The notes below the pieces were generated by a model, which did not search any database, was not told the origin of the DNA, and saw only the letters and a list, made by a program, of their open reading frames with translations. From CAVQBP01 sp964448105 (lineage in GTDB: Bacteria > Bacteroidota > Ignavibacteria > Ignavibacteriales > Ignavibacteriaceae): DNA of 34,826 nt. The DNA is taken from positions 1-34,826 of the forward strand of contig CAYUVK010000051.1 of assembly GCA_964448105.1 (NCBI GenBank). The letters run 5' to 3'. Made by a program: the position numbers and the translations under genes. Each line of letters opens with the position of its first letter. The stretch's first letter is position 1. Shown here one piece after another: positions 1 to 7,238 of the stretch.

Positions 1-706
1 CTTTAAAGCCTTTATTCCTTCCATAATCTCTCGCCATTTTTAAGAAGGTAGCAAGATGATTTTTTTCTCTTTTCATATCTGTATTAAGAAGAGAGAAATA
101 ACCTTCACGTCCGCCCCAGAAAACATAATTTTCACCGCCAAGTTTTATTGTTATATCAAGAGCACGTTTTACCTGGGTTCCTGCATAAGCGATAACATTA
201 AAATCGGGATTTGTTGCAGCTCCGTTCATATATCTTTTATGTGTAAAAAGATTTGATGTCCCCCATAGAAGTTTTACACCTGAAGCTTCCTGTTTTTTCA
301 ATGCATATTCGATCATTGTGTTAACACGTTTATCGGATTCAGCGATTGTGTCTCCTTCGTTCACTATATCAAAATCATGAAAGCAATAGAATGGTGTTCC
401 TAGTTTAGTAATAAACTCAAAAGCTGCATCCATTTTTGCTTTTGCTTTTTCTATCGGCTCATCCGGCTGATCCCAAGGAAAGTCTTTTGTACCGGCAGGT
501 CCAAACGGATCCCCACCCGTATTGCAGAATGAATGCCAGTAAGCAGTAGCAAATCTAAAATGATCGACCATTTTTTTACCAGCTACTTTTTTTTCAGCAT
601 CATACCATTTAAAAGCAAGTGGATTTTTTGATTCTTTCCCTTCATATTTTATTTGATTAATTCCAGGAAAATATTCCTTATTACCTTTTGTCAATTTTAG
701 ATTCAT
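1..706 (-). CDS. xylA: Xylose isomerase, N-terminal part (cut by window edge)
   Basis: Converts D-xylose to D-xylulose in the cytoplasm, the first step of the isomerase pathway. About 235 N-terminal residues are visible and the rest lies outside the window. The start reads MNLKLTKGNKEYFPGI, followed by the xylose isomerase segment FRFATAYWHSF and by FHDFD, which holds the catalytic His and Asp of the family. The ATG overlaps the stop codon of the upstream xylB by four bases (ATGA), a sign of translational coupling. The reading frame is open to the window edge. Kinase before isomerase next to a regulator is a typical catabolic arrangement. The identification is firm; only the C-terminus is unseen. 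Confidence 0.96.
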   Translation of the reverse strand, partial: MNLKLTKGNKEYFPGINQIKYEGKESKNPLAFKWYDAEKKVAGKKMVDHFRFATAYWHSFCNTGGDPFGPAGTKDFPWDQPDEPIEKAKAKMDAAFEFITKLGTPFYCFHDFDIVNEGDTIAESDKRVNTMIEYALKKQEASGVKLLWGTSNLFTHKRYMNGAATNPDFNVIAYAGTQVKRALDITIKLGGENYVFWGGREGYFSLLNTDMKREKNHLATFLKMARDYGRNKGFK

Positions 707-2202
707 TTTTCCCTCATTTTATTTTTTTTCTGTAATTCTATATCCCATTTTTTATATGCAGTTTTATATTTATCTTCATTTTTTACATCCGGTTCAACTA
801 CTGTCAGACATTCCAAATTTGTAAAAGCCTCATTAAAAGTATTATAAAATCCTGCACCGTAAGCAGCTGCTCTCGCTGCACCAAGAGCTCCGTCAGTATT
901 ATAAAGCTGAATTTCTGCACCGCTTAATGTAGCTAATGTATTGCGAAATGTTTTACTTAAAAACATATTAGCCATGCCTGCTCGAATAACTTTTGGATTT
1001 ACTGAAAGTGCATTTAAAATATTTATTCCGTAGTAAAATGAAAAAGCAACACCTTCGAGCACCGAACGTACCATATGATTTTTACCATGAATATTGAAAT
1101 TTATTCCTTCAAATGAAGCACCTAATTCGAGGTTATGCAGCATTCTCTCTGCGCCGTTTCCAAATGGAAGAAAAGTCAATCCATCGGAACCGATATTTGT
1201 TTGCTCAGCTAAATTATTTATTTCTTCATAATTCATTGAAGAATCAAATAAAATTTTTCTAATCCAGTTGTAAGAAATCCCGGTTCCATTTATACATAAC
1301 AATATTCCAAGCCTCTTTGAATCTTTAGTGTGATTTACGTGAACGAAAGTATTAACTCTACCTTCAGGATCAAATTTAATTTTTTCACTTACACCGTAGA
1401 TCACTCCGGATGTACCGGCAGTTGATGCAATTTCATTAGGCTTTAAAACATTAAGCGAAAATGCATTATTTGGTTGATCCCCGGCACGGTAAGTAATTGG
1501 TATTCCTTGTTGTAATCCAATCTTATCAGCAGCTGTTTTAGAAAGATTACTCTGGTTTCCGAACACCGGAACAATTTTAGGTAGAAGTGATTCCGAAAAG
1601 CCGTAATTTTCCATTAAGAATTTTGCAGGAGTATCTTCTTCAAAATTCCACAGGATTCCCTCTGAAAGTCCTGTAGTTGTAGTGGTAATTTCCCCGGATA
1701 ATTTCATTGCAATAAAATCACCTGGAAGCATAAACTTATAAACTTTGCTGAATATTTCAGATTCATTCTCAATAACCCATTTAAGTTTAGAAGCAGTAAA
1801 GTTCCCCGGAGAATTTAAAAGATATTCCAGGCATTTATCTTTTCCAATTTCTTCAAATGCCTTATTTCCTATTTGGACTGCTCTGCTATCGCACCAGATA
1901 ATTGATGACCTTAAAACATGCTGATTCTTATCAACTAAAACCAAACCATGCATCTGGTAAGAAATTCCAATAGCTTTAATATCAGAAGGATTAACCTTAG
2001 TATTTGCTAAAACCTCCTTTGTTGCGGATACAACAGATTCCCACCAAATATCCGGGTCTTGTTCAGCCCAGCCAGGGTAGGGAGAAACTATTTCCATTTC
2101 ATTTTTAGGAAAGGTACTATGCCCCTTTTCTTTTCCCGAATCGATATCATATAAAGCAGCTTTTATTGATGAACTGCCAATATCATATCCAATAGTAAAC
2201 AA
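703..2202 (-). CDS. xylB: Xylulokinase (FGGY family)
   Basis: Phosphorylates D-xylulose to xylulose 5-phosphate, feeding the pentose phosphate pathway. At 499 residues it has normal FGGY kinase length. The N-terminal phosphate-binding segment is GYDIGSSSIKAALYD. The YQMHGLV segment near residue 105 is typical of xylulokinases, and the RAGDQPNNAF segment near residue 240 carries the likely catalytic Asp. A C-terminal FGGY region contains TDGALGAARAAAYGAG. The start is a TTG preceded by AAGGAAG; no upstream in-frame ATG fits better. It is the first gene of the xylBA unit and is coupled to xylA by a four-base overlap. Another FGGY sugar kinase is possible in principle, but the adjoining xylA makes xylulokinase very likely. 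Confidence 0.95.
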   Translation of the reverse strand: MFTIGYDIGSSSIKAALYDIDSGKEKGHSTFPKNEMEIVSPYPGWAEQDPDIWWESVVSATKEVLANTKVNPSDIKAIGISYQMHGLVLVDKNQHVLRSSIIWCDSRAVQIGNKAFEEIGKDKCLEYLLNSPGNFTASKLKWVIENESEIFSKVYKFMLPGDFIAMKLSGEITTTTTGLSEGILWNFEEDTPAKFLMENYGFSESLLPKIVPVFGNQSNLSKTAADKIGLQQGIPITYRAGDQPNNAFSLNVLKPNEIASTAGTSGVIYGVSEKIKFDPEGRVNTFVHVNHTKDSKRLGILLCINGTGISYNWIRKILFDSSMNYEEINNLAEQTNIGSDGLTFLPFGNGAERMLHNLELGASFEGINFNIHGKNHMVRSVLEGVAFSFYYGINILNALSVNPKVIRAGMANMFLSKTFRNTLATLSGAEIQLYNTDGALGAARAAAYGAGFYNTFNEAFTNLECLTVVEPDVKNEDKYKTAYKKWDIELQKKNKMREK

Positions 2203-2235
2203 ATTTCTTCCTTATAAATTAATTATATGATAATT

Positions 2236-2252
2236 AGTGTAAAAATAACACT
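2236..2252. promoter_or_regulatory. Candidate operator palindrome upstream of xylB
   Basis: The sequence has AGTGT and ACACT arms separated by seven bases (AGTGTAAAAATAACACT), and two inner positions are also symmetric. It lies about 34 bases before the xylB start, in the 170-base gap between xylB and the divergent Nudix-type regulator gene. Its position suggests it is the regulator's binding site, but that is inference from symmetry and location only. Confidence 0.5.
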
Positions 2253-2372
2253 TATTTGCTTTAATATGCAACATAGAGATTTTATTATTATTTGAAATAT
2301 TATCAATATTAGTTATTTTTATAATAAATTTACAAAAAAATAAAAATTCATAAACCAGTATAAGGGAAATTA

Positions 2373-3062
2373 TTGTCTCACCAGATAGATAAAATAATTG
2401 CCAATATTTCAATTGATTGTGTAATCTTCGGTTTTGAAAGTGGAGTTCTCGAAGTTCTTTTAGTTAAAAGAGCAATTGAACCGTCTAAAAGTGAATGGGC
2501 TTTACCCGGTGGCTTTATTTTGAAAAATGAAGAATTAACCAGTGCCGCTGAAAGAATATTAAATGAAACTTCAGGGGTTAAAAATATTTTTATGGAGCAG
2601 CTTTCAGTTTTCGGGGATATTAATAGATACCCCGAAAGAAGAGTAATTACTATCGGGTATTATGCATTAGTTAGTCCTGATAAATATATTCTTAGTCCGG
2701 GTATTGACACTAGTGAAGTTAAGTGGTTTAAGCTGGCAAATATAAATAAGTTACCATTCGATCATAACACAATTATTGATGAAGCATTAAAGAAGTTAAG
2801 AGAGAAAGTTAGATACCACCCGATCGGTTTTGAATTGCTCCCTAAGAAATTCACTCTTCCTAAATTGCAATCGTTATATGAAAGTATTTTAGCAGTGAAG
2901 CTTGATAAAAGAAATTTTAGAAAAAAATTATTAAAGATGAATCTTCTAATAAAACTGGATGAGAAGGAAAAAGATAATCTTCGCCGGGCAGCTTATTTAT
3001 ATAAGTTTGATAAAAAAAGTTATAAAAAATTAATAGATAACGGATTTAGCTTCCAGCTATGA
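2373..3062 (+). CDS. Nudix-fold transcriptional regulator, probable xylose/pentose regulator
   Basis: A 229-residue protein with a Nudix domain (about 10-140) followed by a basic winged-helix-like region (about 150-229). This is the architecture of the NrtR/AraR-type regulators of Bacteroidota, which sense a sugar or nucleotide ligand with the Nudix domain and bind DNA with the C-terminus. The Nudix box spans residues 47-69, but two of its usual glutamates are replaced (Ile62 and Thr66), so hydrolase activity is unlikely. It is divergent from xylBA, which suggests control of xylose use. The start is TTG with AAGGGA just upstream; no ATG is available near it. Which ligand it senses, and whether it represses or activates, cannot be read from the sequence. 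Confidence 0.82.
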   Translation: MSHQIDKIIANISIDCVIFGFESGVLEVLLVKRAIEPSKSEWALPGGFILKNEELTSAAERILNETSGVKNIFMEQLSVFGDINRYPERRVITIGYYALVSPDKYILSPGIDTSEVKWFKLANINKLPFDHNTIIDEALKKLREKVRYHPIGFELLPKKFTLPKLQSLYESILAVKLDKRNFRKKLLKMNLLIKLDEKEKDNLRRAAYLYKFDKKSYKKLIDNGFSFQL

Positions 3063-3067
3063 ATTCC

Positions 3068-3095
3068 TAATCTGACAGATTTAAAATTTATTTTT
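3068..3095. terminator. Weak possible terminator between convergent genes
   Basis: A short inverted repeat (AATCTGACAGATT, 3069-3081) is followed by a T-rich stretch between the regulator and the convergent YbjQ-type gene. The stem is only about five pairs, so this is a weak candidate. Confidence 0.25.
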
Positions 3096-3419
3096 TTATT
3101 CCACTAAAACTGCAGTTCCGTAACATAAAACTTCGGTAACACCGTTCATAACATCATTAGCATCGTATCTGACACCTATTACTGCATTTGCTCCCATTTG
3201 TTCTGCATGACTTAACATCATTTCGAAAGCTTCTTCCCTGGTTTTTTCACATAGCTCAGTAAATAATGTAATATTACCTCCAACAAGAGTTTGTAAAGAC
3301 CCGCCTATAGTACCGAAAATGGAACGGGAACGAACCGTAATTCCACGAACCACACCAAAATTTTCAATTATTTTATGTCCATCAAGAATGAATGCAGTTG
3401 TTGTCATAGTTCTTTTCAT
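3096..3419 (-). CDS. YbjQ/UPF0145 family protein
   Basis: A 107-residue protein matching the YbjQ (UPF0145, once called heavy-metal-binding) family in length and layout. An early VRGITVRSRS segment is followed by a helix rich in Glu (EKTREEAFEMM), then GANAVIGVRYDAND and a C-terminal EVLCYGTAVLVE strand. These small cytoplasmic proteins form oligomeric rings in known structures, and their cellular role is not established. It stands alone, convergent with the regulator at 2373. The family assignment is strong and the function unknown. Confidence 0.88.
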   Translation of the reverse strand: MKRTMTTTAFILDGHKIIENFGVVRGITVRSRSIFGTIGGSLQTLVGGNITLFTELCEKTREEAFEMMLSHAEQMGANAVIGVRYDANDVMNGVTEVLCYGTAVLVE

Positions 3420-3647
3420 AAATTTTCCAAGAAGAAATGTTTAAATAAGTTAAATTTTAGGATTACATTTATAAATATGTTAATATTCTAATAAATTAAA
3501 AAAGAAATACTTTTAATTCTCTTGTTTTGAAGATCATATTAATATCACATTTTCGATTAGAATTTTATTTAGTTTTGAAATAAAATTAAATCTTTCATAT
3601 TCTTCTTTTATTATTTTTTAAAAATTAAAATATTTCCGGAACAATAA

Positions 3648-3809
3648 ATGAAGCAAAAAGAATGTCCTTCATGTGCTATGAATATTAATGCGGATGAGGA
3701 AGAATGTCCTATTTGCGGATATGAATTTCCGAAAGATAAGCCGTTATTTAAAATTTTAATTATTCTTTTGGTAATTATTTTTGTTATTTACTTTGTTCTT
3801 AGCTTTTAG
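3648..3809 (+). CDS. Zinc-ribbon plus single transmembrane helix microprotein
   Basis: A 53-residue open frame that is easily missed because of its size. It starts with ATG and encodes a CPSC...CPIC double CxxC knuckle pair in residues 6-23, the pattern of a small zinc ribbon. A short linker follows, then one hydrophobic helix (about 34-53) that ends the protein. This resembles the zinc-ribbon membrane proteins with a cytoplasmic N-terminus common in many bacteria. There is no clear Shine-Dalgarno sequence, which is usual in this window. Four well-placed cysteines and a clean membrane segment argue that it is real. The function is unknown. Confidence 0.7.
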   Translation: MKQKECPSCAMNINADEEECPICGYEFPKDKPLFKILIILLVIIFVIYFVLSF

Positions 3810-3840
3810 TTTAAATTTAAATTGCAATTGAACTTAACAA

Positions 3841-4275
3841 TTAAATAAAAGGTGTTTGTTTACTTAAAGCCAGGTAAACAGATATATCAGGAGTCCCTAA
3901 AATTGATTTGTAAGAAATATCGAAATAAATTAATGAAGCAATAAAGGCTCCATTCGAAATATGCATCCCCGACCATCTTTCAATTGAGTGCGTAAGGAAA
4001 TAACTATTATAGTGATACTTTAAATAATTATAATTTTTAAGATCTTTCCTTTTTATTTTTGTCTGATGTTTTTCAATCCATTCGCAACAGGTTTTAAACT
4101 CTTTAAAAGCTTTCAGAAGATTTTCTCTATTTTTTTGAAAATCTTCACCGTAGGAATTCTCAAAACCTATATACGTAAGGGAAGGTTGTTTCCCCAAAAT
4201 TTCATCGAATATTTTTTCTGACATAATATTAAGATTATTGTTAGAATAAAGTTTATTTAATATTCTTAATTGCAA
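3841..4275 (-). CDS. Unrecognised 144-residue protein coupled to TPR protein
   Basis: I do not recognise the family with certainty. The first half is charged and helical. The C-terminal half has a distinctive stretch around residues 95-115, THSIERWSGMHISNGAFIAS, then a strand-like region ending SVYLALSKQTPFI. The HxxERW...SNGAFIA pattern reminds me, from memory only, of short proteins of unknown function found in other bacteria. The start chosen is a TTG directly preceded by AAGGAAGGGG and lying inside the last codons of the TPR gene (10-base overlap). An alternative ATG start is at 4224, but it has no ribosome site. The overlap suggests the two proteins are made together. Confidence 0.65.
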   Translation of the reverse strand: MQLRILNKLYSNNNLNIMSEKIFDEILGKQPSLTYIGFENSYGEDFQKNRENLLKAFKEFKTCCEWIEKHQTKIKRKDLKNYNYLKYHYNSYFLTHSIERWSGMHISNGAFIASLIYFDISYKSILGTPDISVYLALSKQTPFI

Positions 4276-4637
4276 TACCCCTTCCTTACATCATAAGCTT
4301 TAAAGCAACCCAATTTTGCCGCAATAGTAAAATCCGTTCTTCCGTTTTCTTTATCTCCTTTATTAAATTTAATTAAGCCCCTATTATGATATGCCTCGGC
4401 AAGTTTAGGATTCAGTTTTATTGCTTCGTTATAATCTTCAAGTGCTCCTTCAAAATCTTCAAGTATAAATTTCACATTTCCTCTTTTATAGAATGCTTCC
4501 GCAAAATTTGGGTTCAATTCTATAGATTTATTAAAATAAATTACTGCAATATCATAATTTGTTAGGAGTTTTTCAAGATTTCCTCTATTAAAAAATTCAA
4601 TTGCTTTTTTTGTAATTTCATTTTCATTATTGTGCAT
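4266..4637 (-). CDS. Small TPR-repeat protein
   Basis: A 123-residue protein made almost wholly of tetratricopeptide repeats. Repeats starting near residues 25, 60 and 80 show the TPR pattern of Ala/Gly/Tyr/Pro positions (for example AEAFYKRGNVKFILEDFEGA and AEAYHNRGLIKFNKGDKENG). There is no signal peptide, so it is probably cytoplasmic and serves as a protein-binding scaffold. The ATG is preceded by a good TTGGAGGAAAA ribosome site. It overlaps the unknown gene that follows it, so they form a two-gene unit, and its binding partner may be that protein. The specific role is unknown. Confidence 0.85.
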   Translation of the reverse strand: MHNNENEITKKAIEFFNRGNLEKLLTNYDIAVIYFNKSIELNPNFAEAFYKRGNVKFILEDFEGALEDYNEAIKLNPKLAEAYHNRGLIKFNKGDKENGRTDFTIAAKLGCFKAYDVRKGYCN

Positions 4638-4665
4638 TTTTCCTCCAATTCAGGATTTTTTAGTT

Positions 4666-4685
4666 TTTCCGGGTTTAACCGGAAA
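4666..4685. repeat. Inverted repeat upstream of the TPR gene
   Basis: Seven-base arms TTTCCGG and CCGGAAA flank a six-base centre (GTTTAA). It lies about 28 bases before the TPR gene start on the minus strand, where an operator or 5'-leader hairpin would be expected. There is no T-run, so a terminator is less likely. Confidence 0.4.
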
Positions 4686-4876
4686 TGGAGGGTAATAAAT
4701 TAATGACCAGGTTATTTTATCAAGTTGTCACTTGCTCTCTTTGAAATAGAAATTTGTATATCGATAAACAAAGGATATGCCATATGGAAAATTTATCTTT
4801 AATTGAAGCTTTTACATAATAAAAAACCGGAAAGTTGTTTCAAATGGAAGCAAAATAAAGCAAGTGTATCATAAGT

Positions 4877-4932
4877 TTTGAACACAATATTTTATTTATA
4901 TTTGAATAAAGAATTCACTGTATCTATATTTG
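4877..4932 (+). promoter_or_regulatory. Candidate tandem Bacteroidota-type promoters for purC
   Basis: The known Bacteroidota primary sigma consensus is TTTG, 17-23 bases, then TAnnTTTG. Here TTTG (4901-4904) is followed after 20 bases by TATATTTG (4925-4932). A second, overlapping set is TTTG (4877-4880), 16 bases, TATATTTG (4897-4904). Both point to purC, whose ATG is 40 bases after the nearer box. This is a pattern match only. Confidence 0.5.
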
Positions 4933-4972
4933 AGTCTAAATTTAATTCCACTACTAATTATAAATAAACAAG

Positions 4973-5869
4973 ATGAAAACTAAAGTTATTTTACAAACAA
5001 ATTTTCCAAATTTAAAGCTGGTCAAAAGGGGAAAAGTTAGAGATATATACGATGTCGGGAAATATTTTTTAATTGTATCCACCGACAGACTTTCTGCTTT
5101 CGATGTTATTATGTTGCAGGGAATTCCTTATAAAGGAAAGGTTCTTACAAAAATATCTGAGTTTTGGTTTAATTATACTAAAGACATTGTAGTCAATCAT
5201 TTAATCAGCACCTCGGTTAAAGATTTTCCTGCAGAATGCCGGGAATATTCGAATGAACTTGAAGGGCGAACAATGCTCGTAAAAAAAGCCGAGATTATTC
5301 CGATTGAATGTATAGTGAGAGGTTATATTACAGGATCAGGATGGAACGATTATAAAAAGACAGGAGAAATTTCCGGGATAAAATTACCCGGAGATCTTAA
5401 GGAATCCGAGAAATTTTCGAAATCTATTTTTACTCCTTCAACTAAAGCTGAAGTGGGAATACATGATGAAAATATTTCGTTAAAAGAGGCAGAAGATATT
5501 GCAGATAAAGAAACTCTCCAAAAAATTAAAACATATACACTGGATGTATATACTAAAGCTGCAAATTTTGCTTTAACAAAAGGAATAATAATAGCAGATA
5601 CAAAAATGGAATTCGGCAAGTTTAATAATCAGATTATTTTAGTTGATGAATTGCTGACTCCTGATTCTTCCCGTTTTTGGCCAAAGGATAAATATGAAGT
5701 AGGGAAGACTCAGCAAAGTTATGATAAGCAGTTTGTTAGAGATTACCTTTTATCCATTAATTTTAATAAACAACCGCCGCCGCCTGTTCTTCCGGAAGAG
5801 GTTATTAATAAAACCAGCGAAAAATATTTAGATGTTCTTTATAAGTTAACAGGAGAAAAAATAACTTAA
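4973..5869 (+). CDS. purC: Phosphoribosylaminoimidazole-succinocarboxamide synthase
   Basis: Joins aspartate to CAIR to make SAICAR with ATP, a step of purine synthesis in the cytoplasm. At 298 residues it is the longer (yeast-like) form rather than the short E. coli form of about 240. Diagnostic parts are KRGKVRDIYDVG near residue 17, STDRLSAFDV near 36, ECIVRGYITGSGW near 107, and IADTKMEFG near 206. The ATG start lacks a strong ribosome site. It leads a long same-strand run; the next gene begins on the base after its stop codon. purM lies far away at 26929, so the purine genes are dispersed. Confidence 0.97.
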   Translation: MKTKVILQTNFPNLKLVKRGKVRDIYDVGKYFLIVSTDRLSAFDVIMLQGIPYKGKVLTKISEFWFNYTKDIVVNHLISTSVKDFPAECREYSNELEGRTMLVKKAEIIPIECIVRGYITGSGWNDYKKTGEISGIKLPGDLKESEKFSKSIFTPSTKAEVGIHDENISLKEAEDIADKETLQKIKTYTLDVYTKAANFALTKGIIIADTKMEFGKFNNQIILVDELLTPDSSRFWPKDKYEVGKTQQSYDKQFVRDYLLSINFNKQPPPPVLPEEVINKTSEKYLDVLYKLTGEKIT

Positions 5870-6163
5870 ATGGTCCCTGTTCAAATAAAGATAATCGAGA
5901 AAAAAAATCTAAATATAAAATGGGATGATGGTTCGGAATCTATAATTGAAATTAAAAAGCTGCGTAAATATTGTCCGTGTGCAACTTGTGTAACCGGGAG
6001 AGAAGAGCAAGGAAAATATTATATCCCGATTGTTTCAGAAGATCAAACCAAAATAAAAAATATTCAGCAGGTTGGAAGTTATGCAATTGGAATAACTTGG
6101 AAAGACGGGCATAATACTGGAATTTATGAATATAGCTTTCTTAAAAAATTATCTGAAGAATAA
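5870..6163 (+). CDS. DUF971 domain protein
   Basis: A 97-residue stand-alone DUF971 (gamma-butyrobetaine hydroxylase N-terminal-like) domain. It shows the family's IKWDDGSES start, a CPCATC cysteine cluster near residue 36, and the closing SYAIGITWKDGHNTGIYEYSFL. In other bacteria this domain occurs alone or fused to ApbC/Mrp-type iron-sulfur proteins, and the cysteines may bind a metal, but the role is unproven. Its ATG follows purC's TAA with no gap, so it is almost certainly co-transcribed and may be translationally coupled. Confidence 0.88.
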   Translation: MVPVQIKIIEKKNLNIKWDDGSESIIEIKKLRKYCPCATCVTGREEQGKYYIPIVSEDQTKIKNIQQVGSYAIGITWKDGHNTGIYEYSFLKKLSEE

Positions 6164-6180
6164 ATTCTGTTTAAGAAATA

Positions 6181-6777
6181 ATGGTATTACCGAATCAATT
6201 AACTGTATTAAGAATAATTTTAACTCCCATTTTTCTAATTCTTTTTTTATCCGGTAATCCGCTGCTTAAACAAATTTCTCTCGGTGTTTTTATAATTGCT
6301 GCTTTAACCGATTGGTATGACGGATGGCTGGCAAGAAAATTCAACTATATTACATCCTGGGGTAGATTCTGGGATCCATTGGCGGATAAAATATTAACAT
6401 CTTCAGCTTTCCTTGGATTTGCTTTCTTAAATATTTTACCGCTTTGGATGGTAGTAATTATTTTAATAAGAGATTTTGCCATTACAACATTACGGGCGTA
6501 TGCTGATTATAAAAAATCGCCATTTCCAACCAGCAATTATGCAAAGTGGAAAACATTTTTACAGATGTCTTTTCTGTATTACTTGTTAATTATTTATGTC
6601 GGACAAAATACGGTTGAACTTTATAAAGGGAATGAGAAAATATTTTCAATTTTACTCCATGAACAGTTCATCTATTTTATTATGTTATTTATTACAGCAA
6701 TAACGTTTCATTCCGGTGTAACCTATATTTATAAAAACAGGTACTTAATTAAAAAATTATTTGAACGCGAAACTTAA
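6181..6777 (+). CDS. pgsA: CDP-diacylglycerol-glycerol-3-phosphate 3-phosphatidyltransferase
   Basis: Makes phosphatidylglycerol phosphate from CDP-diacylglycerol and glycerol 3-phosphate at the inner membrane. The 198-residue protein has the full CDP-alcohol phosphatidyltransferase motif DG-x2-AR-x8-G-x3-D-x3-D (residues about 47-69, with DGWLAR and then GRFWDPLAD). Around it are several hydrophobic helices, including residues 10-24 and 78-100. The N-terminal NQLTVLRIILTPIF is typical of PgsA. The next gene, pgpA, overlaps its end by 17 bases and catalyses the following step, which supports the assignment over other CDP-alcohol transferases. Confidence 0.95.
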   Translation: MVLPNQLTVLRIILTPIFLILFLSGNPLLKQISLGVFIIAALTDWYDGWLARKFNYITSWGRFWDPLADKILTSSAFLGFAFLNILPLWMVVIILIRDFAITTLRAYADYKKSPFPTSNYAKWKTFLQMSFLYYLLIIYVGQNTVELYKGNEKIFSILLHEQFIYFIMLFITAITFHSGVTYIYKNRYLIKKLFERET

Positions 6778-7219
6778 CTTTTTAGAAAAATTTCTTGGCT
6801 CCGGGTTTTATACAGGTTATATTCCTTTAATCCCTGGAACATTCGGCAGCCTTGCTGCATTAGTAATTTATTATATACCCGGATTTGAAAATCCTTTAAT
6901 ATTGATTCCTTGTATAATTATCTTTACTTTTTACGGAATTTATGCCGGAAATAAATTCGAAAGTGTTTATGGTAAAGATCCTTCGCAATGTACAATCGAT
7001 GAAGTTGTTGGAATGTGGATTAGTCTATTGTTTTTACCAAAGACAATTACAATTTCATTTATAACTTTTTTTATTTGGAGGATTCTGGATATTATTAAAC
7101 CGTTTCCTGCAAGAAATTTTGAAAAATTAAAAGGCGGCTTAGGAATCGTGCTCGATGATATTACTTCCGGTATCTATACTCTTATAATTGTTCATGTAAT
7201 TTTGATTATCTTTAAATAG
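6761..7219 (+). CDS. pgpA: Phosphatidylglycerophosphatase A
   Basis: Removes the phosphate from phosphatidylglycerol phosphate to give phosphatidylglycerol. The 152-residue membrane protein has the PgpA hallmarks: GSGFYTGYIPLIPGTFGSLAA near the N-terminus, TIDEVVGMW near residue 78, and KPFPARNFEKLKGGLGIVLDD near 112, with acidic residues that are catalytic in the family. The TTG start lies within the end of pgsA (17-base overlap), so the two consecutive steps are translated in tandem. No better downstream start is available without losing the conserved N-terminus. Confidence 0.95.
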   Translation: MNAKLNFLEKFLGSGFYTGYIPLIPGTFGSLAALVIYYIPGFENPLILIPCIIIFTFYGIYAGNKFESVYGKDPSQCTIDEVVGMWISLLFLPKTITISFITFFIWRILDIIKPFPARNFEKLKGGLGIVLDDITSGIYTLIIVHVILIIFK

Positions 7220-7238
7220 GAATTTTTAATTAATTAAA

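Larger units (their letters stand above)
4638..4972. other. 335-base non-coding region between divergent units
   Basis: This AT-rich gap separates the minus-strand TPR unit from purC. It holds a near-perfect inverted repeat (4666-4685) close to the TPR gene start and a pair of promoter-like sites near purC (4877-4932). Nothing else recognisable was seen. Confidence 0.6.

Noticed and set aside
2290..2320. ATATT-ATC-AATAT inverted repeat before the Nudix regulator
   Set aside because: It is purely AT and expected by chance in this composition; the AGTGT/ACACT site is the better operator candidate.
2373..3062. Nudix hydrolase enzyme
   Set aside because: The Nudix box lacks two key glutamates and a winged-helix-like C-terminus follows, so a regulator fits better.
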